From contig BEXV01000437.1 of assembly GCA_003118195.1 (NCBI GenBank), forward strand, positions 101,936-136,231: 34,296 nucleotides of DNA, written 5' to 3'. This stretch comes from Hemicentrotus pulcherrimus (lineage: Eukaryota > Echinodermata > Echinoidea > Camarodonta > Strongylocentrotidae). Positions 21,089-33,100 of the stretch are shown one piece after another (within the stretch, counting starts at the first letter, position 1; every line of letters starts with the position of its first letter). The notes under the pieces are model-generated. The model worked only from the letters and a program-made list of their open reading frames with translations, was not told where the DNA came from and did not search any database. The translations under genes were made by a program, and so were the position numbers.

Positions 21089-24000
21089 CTAACAAGGGAG
21101 GTTATGTGATGATACAGATGGGCGGGGTTAGGGGAGGGGTGTGGAGACGATACATGCATAGGGTGGGGTGTGGTTGGTGAGGGAAGGTTATGTGATGATA
21201 CAGATGGGCGGGGATAGGGGAGGGGTGTGGTGATGATTAGAATGGTTAGTGTGGGAGGGTTGTGTAATACATATGAGCGGGGTTAGGGGCGGAGCGTGGT
21301 GATGATACGTGCATAGGGTGTGGTGTGGTTAGTGAGAGAGGGTTGTGTAATACAGATGGGTGGAGATAGGGGTGTGGTGATGATAGGTGCATAGAATGGA
21401 GTGAGGTTAGTGAGGGAGGGTTAAGTGATACAGATGGAGCGGTGCAAGACAGAATGCAGTTAAAAAAGATGTGTGATATTGAACACAATAAAACATGATG
21501 TACATAAATTGATGAAAGATAAATCATTATGGAAATATGGAAGATAGGTACATAAGTGTGTTTTGTTTGAGTGTGGTTAAGACAAATAAATTTGGGTTTA
21601 AGAGTGTAGATGTAATGATGATCATGAAAGTGTAGATGTAATGATGATCATGAAAGTGTAGATGTAATGATGATCATGAAAGCAAAAAAATGACATATAC
21701 CATGTATCATCATGACATGGAAATGCACATTTTCATAATGTTATTAAAGTAATGATGGATGGTTAGATAATGGGAAAATAATTATAAGCAACAAAATTAT
21801 TTCATAAAATAAAAGATGGACAGAGCACAAAAAGACAATGAAATGATAATCACCAATGCACACAACAGCGGTTTGGGGTTAAATGAATGAAGGCAAAGGG
21901 GAAGAAGTTTGAAAAGAGCAAAGTAAATTAGCTTTCATAGTATGCGCAGTATCATTTAGTTTTCTGCATCAATAGACAGAGTCAATAAGAGAGAAAGATT
22001 GTAAAGAATTATAGAAACAGGAGAGAATCAATAAAAAGAAATTACATTTTACACAGTCTGCTTATTTACTTCAGATAACAGACACAATATATAATTGTAT
22101 GATACATGTACATGTAAGTTCTTTGCAACTCCTATGTATATATATGACACAATTTTCTGAAATGAATGATTGTTTTTTTTTTTTCTTCTTCTTTTTAATG
22201 TTGGTTTTTAAATAGAACAAATTTGGATACTTTAGCAACCTTAATTGACATTTAAAAGAGAAAAAGAGATCCCAGCATAATTGGATACTAGAGGAAGAAC
22301 ATACATGTAAAAGCAATGAGCATTTTCCATGGAACGTTTTCAAAACATTAACAAAATAAATTGCTACAAGACAGGTACCCGAGTCATAAAGATTGGAAAA
22401 GAGAGAAAAACATTTATTGCATTTCACATCGAGTGCAGCATTAGCTGTGCAACCTCAAACTCCCAGCTAACTAGAAGAAACATTACAACCCCTGACTGGA
22501 TGGAGAGGCTTCAAAGCAGAAGTTTTCCTAGGAACTATTGAGTTTCTATTTCTCTTCTCTTTAAGGCAAATTCCATCTGGGGGTTGTTTCATGAAACTGT
22601 CACAATTTTTAACTTCTTGGACATCCCATAGAATGTGTTACAGAATTTATTTTTTTAAATACAGGATGCCAGTATTAAACAATAGACTTGAGAAGGTTTC
22701 AAGAAACTGGCCCCAGGTGATTTAACATAACCTTTGCCACAGAATTCTATCAATTATTGCCTCAATGTTATCTATAAATCATACAACCTGTCTTTGCAAG
22801 GAGTAATTCCAAGTAAAACTACAGGTTTGATTTATAGAATTGATCTGTTACAATTATAATTAACTATTTTGTATAGCCTTGGTCACATAAACGTTAATGA
22901 CCAATGATTTATTGAGATAAAGCTGTTGCAAATGACAGAATTTTAAACCAAATACACATGTGTTTTTTTTTAATACAAATAAACAGAATGTTCATCCTTT
23001 CAAAGAATAATTTTACTTTATGTTTATCTTCTTGGTTATTTTTCATTCTACAATACTTAGTATTACTTATATGTTTAATGTGAAGAAGTTCCTTCAACAC
23101 TGGGAATGATTTATTCACCCATTTCAGCTGCTTAAGTGTGCATAGACAAGGAGCACATCAATTTGGGTGGAAATTGAATTGATTTGCTTTCTCAGAAAAG
23201 GTTGGCTAGGATGCAGAGGTATTTAGTAATAAAAGCAATGATAGGGATCGGACTGAGGAGTAATTACCTGCATCCTTAACGGCTAGATGTTTGGCCAGAC
23301 GAGCATTCTTCTTCTCAAGTTCTTGTTTCCATGTTGGAGTGCCCATTTTATGACCTGCAGGTACACTGATGGTTGGAACGTCTGCATAACGTCAATCCAA
23401 TGAAAAGTATAAGAAAATGTTACACCGTACAGAAATGTTGGCTACCTAAAACATTTACAAAATGATATGACAAGAATTCCCAAAAGGTATTTTGATCATT
23501 CATAGTTCACAAAAGCTTTCTTTTTTTTAATATTATTGTGCATTTAATGTCCGAGAATCATACTACATTATCATATTAAAAATTGTCATGTTGTTTCCAA
23601 TAAAATTCAAGAAAAATGGAACCAATCTATTGCTGTCTAATGAATGAAAGTCTAAACAAAGAAAACACTTAATGATTACAAATAAGATTTTAAACCTCTC
23701 AAATCAAGCTAAAAAGTATCAATTGATTTTTTTCTCCAGTATGTTTTAATAATTGAGTGGGCAGTGCACTAACCTGCTGCAATGGTATGTCTCTTAAGCA
23801 CTTTCTCTGACTTCTGTGACTCTACGGATCCTTTCTCTTCGTTGTCAAGCGAGGGCATTTTAGGAAATAGCTTCCTCTTTTCCACCAGCTCTTTCTTCCA
23901 TAGCGGAGTGTTGTTATTACTAGTCTCTATCGAATCTTTGGGTGACCTAATTGGCTGTAGAGGGTCAAAGGTTAGGGTAAGGGGTCATTATAAGAATAAT

Positions 24001-27000
24001 GCAACATACATAATCATGGCATGATGAGTTGAATTATGAATACATTACATGTCACTTTTTTTTAGAAATCTTGGGGAAACAATTATGTATGTTCATGAAA
24101 AATGTTCATCATTTCATGTGGGTACTTACAGCCTCCCATTACCTGACATATACATGTACGTAATAAGTTTTGTTTACATGCATTTGTATCGTGAACTTTA
24201 ACATTTTCCATGTCTTTTTATTAATCCAATAGATTTTATCCATCTTTAACACTTTGGCCTGATTCGTAGGACCACAACAATGTAAATTTAACAAATTTAT
24301 TTCCTTCATATGCACAATTTCTCTTACAAGAATAAGAAGTATAAAAAAACAAATAATCCTTCAAAGAAATGAGTAACAGAATAAAATTTCACATTGACAG
24401 AAAAAGAAAAATCTTACCAACAACAGTTCAATGCATTCACACATACATGTATAGTGACAAAATGGCTATACCCATAAATAACCAACACAGAATGAATTCA
24501 GTGCAATAGAACAATTTGACTTTAAATCAAATAAAGGTGTTGAAAAAAGGCAAAAATAGTAAGGTATACTTCAAAGATAGTAGCATTGATATGTATTTGC
24601 TTCAGCCTTCAACGCAATGTTAAGCTTTGGAGTATAAACTAAAAACATAACTTGAGCTGAAAACTACAATGAGTATACCAAAACCAAATAACATCTGAAA
24701 AGTAAAAAGACACCTGTAGTCAACAATTTTTGGAGTTTCAAATTAATTATTCAACATTTTGAGGCTGAAATACCAATGCTTTGGAAAAGCTTGTTTTAAG
24801 TCAATGCTACTACCTTTTAACATGTGCACAACAGAAATAAACATGAAGGCTATACAATGTAACAGAAGATTGAAACCAATAGCAGAAGATAAGGACTGTA
24901 AGAAACCAAACATCCCAAACACCCAACGCACAATGAAGAATTGCAACAGATAAATTTTGTCTGCAGAGAATGAGGCAGAAAAAAGTGTGATTTGCTTCAA
25001 ATAAAACATATGTATAATTTTGTTGTTGACAGATGCATAATCATGCAAAGTGTTTTGTGCTTGCATTGAGTAAAAAGCAAAGATGTAACTAAAGATAGTA
25101 GGATGAGGATGATATCCCCTTATGATCCATTGAAGAACAGCAAAGAGAAAGAGATCTGCCCAAATAACCACAACCACCACCCTATAGATGACACATTTTA
25201 CAATGAAGATCAACAAACTGATTAAAGGACAGGAGAAAAGAAAGGGGGAAACATGTAGAGTAGCTTGGGAAGGATTTATTGAATATTTGAAACAGCGAAA
25301 AATAAAGAAATGATGCACAGAAATTGTTGAGGAGGAATGATTAGCGTATGAAAATAGAGCAGAGCAAGATACTGGACAAAAAATAAGTACCGGTAGTAAG
25401 AAAATACCTCCAAAAAAAAAAATGCATATTGGATGGTCCGACAATAGGCCCACATGTTGGAGTAACTTGAGTTATAGAAACACATTGATCTGAACGGTAA
25501 CCAATGAGGTGCAAGCAGGATTTACGGTAGAGTGATCAAGGACAAGAACAACAGATAACTCACAAAAGGCATAACAGGCAAAAACAATGAACGTAATAGT
25601 GGGCAGGCTTTACATGCAAAGAGCAGTTAAATCAAAAGCAGAGAGAAGCCAAAATGACATATGTTTTGTGCTATGAAATCTTCAGCTTGATAGCTGCCTC
25701 AATGACAGGTAGGTGAAGAAATCAATAGCACAAACCAAATCAAAGAACAAAGTTGAAATTGAACTCTGACAATCAGAAAGGCTTTACTAAAGTGCAAGAG
25801 AATATATAAGAAAGCACAATATGGGGAAGAATGGGTATCACAGGCATATCAGGTAAAAGAGGGATATACAAACAGTAACAGACTGAAGAAGAGGGATTGA
25901 TGTAGCTATGAAAAGACAGATCATGTGGAGAGAGACAGCAAGAGTACTGCAGGAAAGAAATGCAAAAAAGTGAAGTTTTAAGTCAAGCCAGACTTTATGT
26001 AAGAGACGGATTTATGCTCCCTAAAAGAAAAAAGAAAATAGGTTGGGAAGAAGAGAAAAGTGACAGATCATGTAAGCATGGAGCAAAACATAAAAAGACA
26101 TACACAGACAGACAGACAGTCACAGGAGGAGAATGAGAGACAGACAGACAGAGAGAGAGAGAGCAAGATAGAGAGAGAGTGGAGAGAGAGAAAAAGATTG
26201 AGACACAGAGAGTGGAGAGAAAGAGAGAGAGACAGACAGACAGACAGAAAGAAAGACAGACAGTCACAGGGAGAATGAGAGAGAGATAGACAGACAGACA
26301 TAGAGGGGGAGAGAGAGAGAACAAGAAAGTGTGGGGGCAAGGGGGAATCAAGAAAGCTAACATTTCAATACAGTGACACTTGCAATGGAAAGGGAAAAAG
26401 GAATATTTCCAAAGAACACAAATCACAAAGTGCAAAGGCATGCAGGTCTGAAAGAGAGACAATAACGGTAAACCAAGGATAAGCATAAAGAACTTGCACG
26501 GAAAGGCTTTCAATACTTCAAGGTGCAAGATAGACAAGAATGGTATAAAAGACAAAGTGCGAGGAGAGAGAGGGATAAACCAAAGAACACCGTGCCAAGG
26601 TAGAATGAGACTCACAACAATGTTGCCACCAGACATCTTTCTTTTCTGCATCCTCTCGCGTGCTTCCCGTTTCCATTTAGGCATGCTCGAGTCAGAATCA
26701 CTGTTTTTATCCTCAGTCTTGGTCACAATCGTCACCTTCTTCTGTTGTAGTTTCTTTGTTTCATCCATCTTGCTATCTGATTTTGTCACAATTGTGACTT
26801 TCTTCTCCTCTGCTTTTTCTTCCTTTGGCTCTTCTTTCTTAGAGTTTGTTTTCATAAATATTTGAACAGGTTTCACCTTGCTGGTTTCTTCCTTTTCAAT
26901 TTTTGGTTTATCTGTTTTTGTTTTTTTCTCATCCTTCTTTACTTCCATATTTTCCCCTCCCTTCTTATTTACCTCATCATCCTGCTTTTCTTGAACAGTA

Positions 27001-30000
27001 TTTTGACTAACATCATTCCTTGTTACCATGGTTTCCTTATGCTCTTCTGGTTTGAATGGTTTGTTTTCTTCTTTCTCTAATTTTTCTTTTGCTATAATAA
27101 TCACTTTCTTTTCTCCAGTTTTCACTACTTTCACCTCTTCCTCTTTCTCCTCTTCTTTCTCTTCTTCTTCCTGTTTCATCTCAACATCTTTTCCTTGGCA
27201 GTCATCCTTGTTCTCATCCTCCTTTGGCACCTCTGTTTTTTCCTCCGGCTTCTCGTCCGGTGTTTCCTCTGGCTTCTCGTCCGGTGTTTCCTCCCGGGTG
27301 ACGTCCATCTTTTCCTCATCAAGTGAAGAGTCCATACTCTGCAAACACACATGTAATACCACTGGATAAAAAAAACAACTCATCTACTTTGGTATCATTC
27401 CTGCTGTTATGCAGTTCTCAAAGTATTGAATGAATTCAGACTGATTAGGTACATCAGGCTACAAGAAGAGCAACAATATCAGATTACAAATTCATGTTCA
27501 CTAAATTCAGTAATCAAAAATATCATGAATGTATGTAAAATCTTTGCATAACTGTTACCCTCATCCCACTGTTAAGTTAACAGAAGTTTAATGGATCAAA
27601 GGCTACATGTATCTCAGACATAATATCTCCATCTACATCATTCTACTCTACTCTCTTAGAGTCTGGATCATAAATGACTTCTAAATGAGAATGTACATGG
27701 TGCTAACCTGAGATAACTTGATCTTCTTGGAGTCAGTCTGATCTCCTGATTCCTCCTCTCTCTTCAGGTCTGAGCCCTTATCCATACCAGCCTTCTGGGA
27801 TGGCTTGGGAGGAAGACCTGGCTTTCTGGCAATTGGGGGTTTCGCTGGAGATTTCGTAGGCGACTTTGGCAAAATCCGAGATTTGACAGGTGTCTTATTA
27901 ACACCTAGAAACAGAAATAGAAATAACAAAGTTTAAGAAAATGTGAAAATTGAAAATAAGAATGATTAAGAAAATATAGAAATTGAAAATGGAGAGTCAA
28001 AACACAGTCTTCCCCTCTCTCATTCTCTTCGTTTTCTAATTCATTTTTTTATCCCATTTCTGTCTGTTTCTTTCCATTTTGTCTTCCTTTCTCTACATAT
28101 TCTCTTGTTTCCATTATTTCTCTATCTAATCTCACTCATCCCATCTTTCTTTTTTGATATAATAATGCTAGATGATCTATTCCACCATCTCATTTGGATT
28201 TGTGTGGTTAAAGGCCCAAGCAGACAAACACACACACAATAATTAGCAGGAATACAAAGTACATATTAAACAATCATATCATTGTGCTTGAGCTTTGAGC
28301 AGCAAATATGGTTACAACAATGTCAAAAAAAAGTATTTCATGTCAGGTAACATGACTTGGATCTTGCATATATGAACCTTGAAAAGTCTTGACTAAACCT
28401 ACATGTATGAATACTACACAAGAAAACAAAGATATCTCACAAAAGGCAGAGNGAGTCTTGGTAAAGTAACAAGCACTGTACACAGAAAGCTTTATATAGG
28501 ACAACACACATGGTGTCCGGGCTAGTACTACCTTGATTTCCTCGTCTTTCTATGCTCATTACTCAGCCAGTATACATTTTCTTTCAAAATTGTTTGGCAC
28601 ATGTCATTTATTTGTAATCTTGAACATTCAGTGTAAGTTTCGTTTGATTCTGTTTTTGTTTTTCCAGAACTAGAGTTTATCTTTAAACAATCATATCATT
28701 GTGCTTGAGCTTTGAGCAGCAAATATAGTTCCAACATTGTCCACAAAAAATATTTTATGTCAGGTAAAATGACTTGGATCTTTCATAGATGAACCTTGAA
28801 AAGTATTGACTAAACCTCTGAATCTACTACATAAGAAAATAAATAATCTCACAAAAGGCAGAGGGTTTGGGGGGGGGGCGGCGGCAAGATCAGTGCTTGT
28901 GAACTTCACCCATGAGAAACCTACCCAATGTCACTGAGATTCAACAAACAGGATATAGACATCAATGAGCCGAACAATTGAGAGTAATTAACGATGAAGA
29001 GAATGCTGAGACTCTTTATATCTTTAATAAGATACATCCTCAATCACCCTCCACACTAACATAATTAGGATGGGAGAGCTGTGTTCATACTAGCCGGGTT
29101 AAGAACGTTATTCGTAATATTCATATCCTAGCAATGCCCTCCTCTCAATACCGGTAATCATCAAATTTGAATATGTTTTTTAGTTTGCATGTCCCCCCTT
29201 GTCAGTCTAAACATTGCATGGAACTCCAGTGGATGATGGGTTATTTCATGCATGAAAACTGATGAATTCACAGTAAATAAATGATCTTAATTTTACAATT
29301 TGGGAGCTTACCTGTGAAAAAATATAAATGGCACCAAAAGAATGAACAAAAAGTTAAGTGTGTATAAATATACACAATTTAAGTTCTCTATAATTCTATT
29401 TACCAAACACTGCTGCATCTTGCTGCATGTAAATCTAATTCGATCTGTTCCATTCATGTAATTACATATAAACAGTGAAACCTGTCTATAAAGACCACCC
29501 AAGAAAAGTTATCTTTATAGGCAGGTGGTCTTTATGTACAGGTTCCTTGAGTATACGTTCAATGATAAACCTTTTTCAAGGGAAACTACAAATGCGGTCT
29601 TTGTAGACAGGTTGTAGATAGGTGATTTGTATAGCAGGTTTGACTGTATTTGACTGCTCGATGTTTTCATCTCAGTGGGACATAAAAGAGTATCCAATAC
29701 ATTATTCAATACAGTACTGGTTTACATAATGGAGTATTAATATACTGTTAAATTGTCTTTCTTTCTTAGTCTGAATATACCCATTAATTTTACCTTTCTT
29801 AGGAGCACTTCACACAAGCTCATATAAACTCATGAAAGACAATGTGATTTAGTATCATTCCAGAGAGAAGATTGACCAAAATCATGTTAACTTGACATTC
29901 CTGTAACCCTTTGCTTCAACCCAGTGTTAAGCTACCTGAATTGACTATGTGATGTATTAGAATTCTAAAAATACACCCGTTTCAGAATGGATGAATGTCC

Positions 30001-30146
30001 AACTACTTGTATGCATATAACTGTCAGTGTCAGTGGAAATGGTGAGGATATAATGTGTGTAAGAATGTGATAATTAAATGAAGGACCGAGCATGAACTCC
30101 AGACAGGTCTTAGTCTGTCCATTTGTTGCTCGCTTTCCTTTGCACG

Positions 30147-30177
<31 letters not shown>

Positions 30178-33100
30178 CTTGTTTCTCATAGCACCTTAAC
30201 TTTGCCAATCTCCGTTTGTATTTCTCTTCCCCTTGTTGTAAATTTTGATTCCTTTTATGTCTCATTTTTGTTTTATATCTCTTTCCTTCCTTTTCTTTAC
30301 CTTACTCACTCTCTAAGGCAGATAAGAGATAATAAGACATCAATGCCTTCCATAACAAATCTCTCAAAAGTATATATACATGTACTGGGGTAAAAAAAAA
30401 GGGGGATGAACATAAAAGAAGATGGAGACTCACCACTGCTTGGTGCTGGTACTGGTGCCTTTTTCTTCTTCATTAATTCTTGTTTCCATGGAGGTATGTT
30501 AGATGTTGAGCTCTCTACTTCTTGTTTTGGTGAACTAGATGAAGACCTACAGATCAACATAAAGAGATCCAAATTATCATATCTCACACAGTGATAATAA
30601 TACTGTCTTATACACTAATAGTGTGTAATGCATTACATGAATACAAACACCCAAAAGTTAACTTTAAACCTAGGTCACTGCACTTAGCAAACAAACATCA
30701 ATGTGCATCACCTCCACTTATAGGTAGAACATTCTTTACATAATATTTAAACCACTCTAATGCATAAATCCCAGACAATGAAGAATTTGCATCCACAAAT
30801 TTAGCATTTTTGCAATGCTGATAGATTTCATTCTCTCTAGGGTAAAGCAAGGCTAGTGTAGTGTAGATTAAAGCATGTAGCTGCCATAAGATGTTAGTTC
30901 TGGCACTGACTCTGGTGCTATGAGAAACAAGCATATATATACACTGAACCATTTGATCTGTGTTCTGGTTATTTATCTACTAAACAATGACATCTTCATT
31001 CTGAAGAAGGAAAAGATTCACAATAAAATAATGTACACTTCATACTTTATGATGATCAGAAATTGCTGATCAAAACTGCAGCAATTATCTTTACAGTTTT
31101 TGTCTTTTCAGAATAATAAATGATGTCAGCCAGAAGTATGGTTCCATTATGTACATGAAATTTACACCATGAGCATCACAAATTGAATGAAATGGACAGA
31201 TACGCTCAATGAAAATGAGACTAACGGAATAGGAGGCAGTTTCTTTGTTTTGCTGTTTGCCATCCAGGATGGTGATTTAGGTGCAGTCTCTGAAGGTGTT
31301 GTCTTAGGATGGAGGATATCTGAGTTTAATTTATCTTCTTCTTTCTTTGTCTCCTTCACTTCTGGCTTTGGTTTAGACTTCAACTCTTTCAACCAGGCAG
31401 GCTAACAAACAAAAGAAATCATACTCATCTTGGATTATCTGAATCAATGGTGGATGATGATGCATCCCACATACAATTGCATATCTGTATTTTTAAGCAA
31501 AAACTAATGATCTTGCTGAATCGCATTGAATGTAGGATTGTCATCAATCACACCACTTAGAATTTTAAGAGTTTCATTCTCTCAACACAAATATAATTCA
31601 TTGTTCTTTATATATAGAGATATTAAAATGTGCAATTCCGTCAAATTATTTTCTTTTTGTTAATACACTGTGATGGACTACATACACACTGCAATAATTC
31701 TGTGCTATTAAAAGCATTCACTTCATTGAATATCATACTTATTTATATTTACAGTATATTTACAGTATATCATACTCATTTAACTTTTTTTTAAACGAGA
31801 TAAAAGACTCTACCTGTGAGGGTTCCTTTGAGGGTATGACCTGTGATGCAGGGCGTGGCTTGGCTAGTGGTTTCTTCTTGATGAGGAGGGGCTTAGAAGC
31901 TGTAGTGGGAGGAGACTTTGATGCAGGGGGAGGGGTTTTCTTCAGAGATGATAAAGGTGTTGTTCTTGTTGGTTCTGACTTTGAGATGGTCACTTTAGAT
32001 TCCTCTATAGACTTCTGGAAGGTTTTGTTCGGTGTACTGGTTGGAGTTTTCTGGCAGTAGGAGAAATGATGAACAGAGGATAAATATAAGACTTGTTCAG
32101 ATAAGCCACAGCAACGTTTTTTGTTTATTCAGGATGAGATAAGTATAATATGCTTCGCATTTCTGTAACTTCTAAAACAGAGCTTTGTGAAGACACATAG
32201 GAGATATCAATGCGCATGTTTGCCATTTATTTAAATTTTTAAAAATCCAGCTGGGGTATACTACAGTGTACTTCATATCTGAACTAATCTGAGTCAGTCA
32301 ACAGCTGGATGTGACATCCTTTGCCTTCACGAAAGGCACTGAAACATAGAATACATATACTGAGCCTCAATATTTGCACTTAGTTTATAGCTATTTAAAA
32401 TCTTATTTTGGGCATTGGGTAGCAAACCTCTGTGTATCTACAGGCACGAGTGAATATCACAATTCTTTAGCCAAGTGAACAGCAATCTCTCTTTGCACCA
32501 TCCCGCTGTGTCTGAGTTGACTTGGATTCTTGATGTCAATCTATATGTTTGTTGACAGGACAAGTGCATACTTGGGGTCTCTTCTCTTCCAGTAATGGAC
32601 ATGTATAAACTCACAACACAATTCAGAAATCACACTTTCGTCAACAAAACGAAAATAGACTATAAGGCTTTGAGTTTCGAGGGCCAGTCCTTGGTTGAAA
32701 TTTTTATCTTTCCAGCAACTCCATATTTTAGTGTCATTGGAAATTCATCCCTGGCCTACATATTTGGATTTACTTAGATACATAAGGATAGCCCCAGGCC
32801 TTGTAAGCACTATGGGACCAGGAACTATTCCATCAGGATGTGCCTTTTTCATGGTCTACCCATAGACCTGGAAGTGTTATGGGGCCTAGAACTATCCCAC
32901 CAGGATGTGTCTCTATCATGGTGTTCCCAAAGACCTGGAAGCATTGTGGGGCCTAGAACTATCCTTTCCAGCTTTGTCTTTATCTAGATCTATCCATTCT
33001 GGGGATGAATTTATCCTGGTCTATCCCAAGACTGAGACCTTTCATAGGGTGCCTTTCCTCTGGTCTTCACTTACTTTTAGCTTGGTACCCCCAAGAGCTG

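Larger units (their letters stand above)
21089..23267 (-). other. Last intron of the W-motif gene
   Basis: This 2.2-kb intron holds a GT-rich minisatellite (21098-21440), three copies of a 26-bp unit (21603-21680) and a MITE-like element (22577-22716). I saw no additional coding exon; the 118-codon frame at 22071-22427 has no coding character. Confidence 0.6.
27905..30433 (-). other. Intron 5-6 of the W-motif gene
   Basis: This 2.5-kb intron contains a diverged duplication (28266-28451 and 28683-28863), a single-N junction at 28452, a fragment shared with the PES1 intron 7 element (28454-28500), a complete TIR element (29470-29649), and CT/AT microsatellites (about 30147-30176). No exon is supported. 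Confidence 0.6.

Noticed and set aside
21246..21527. 93-codon - strand frame with repeated Ser/Pro/His
   Set aside because: It is the translation of the minisatellite.
24743..25453. 236-codon open frame on the - strand rich in Phe, Leu, Ile
   Set aside because: It lies in an intron of the W-motif gene where the + strand is purine-biased, so stop codons are rare on the - strand. The product has no recognisable domain and looks like translated pyrimidine-rich DNA.
25995..26615. Downstream half of the 462-codon frame containing exon 7
   Set aside because: After the GTGAGT donor at 26615 the translation becomes a Ser/Leu/Cys-rich product of the GACA/GAGA microsatellite, so it is intron read-through.
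26494..27369. + strand frames of 72-123 codons opposite exon 7
   Set aside because: They are antisense shadows of the Lys/Glu codons of the - strand exon.
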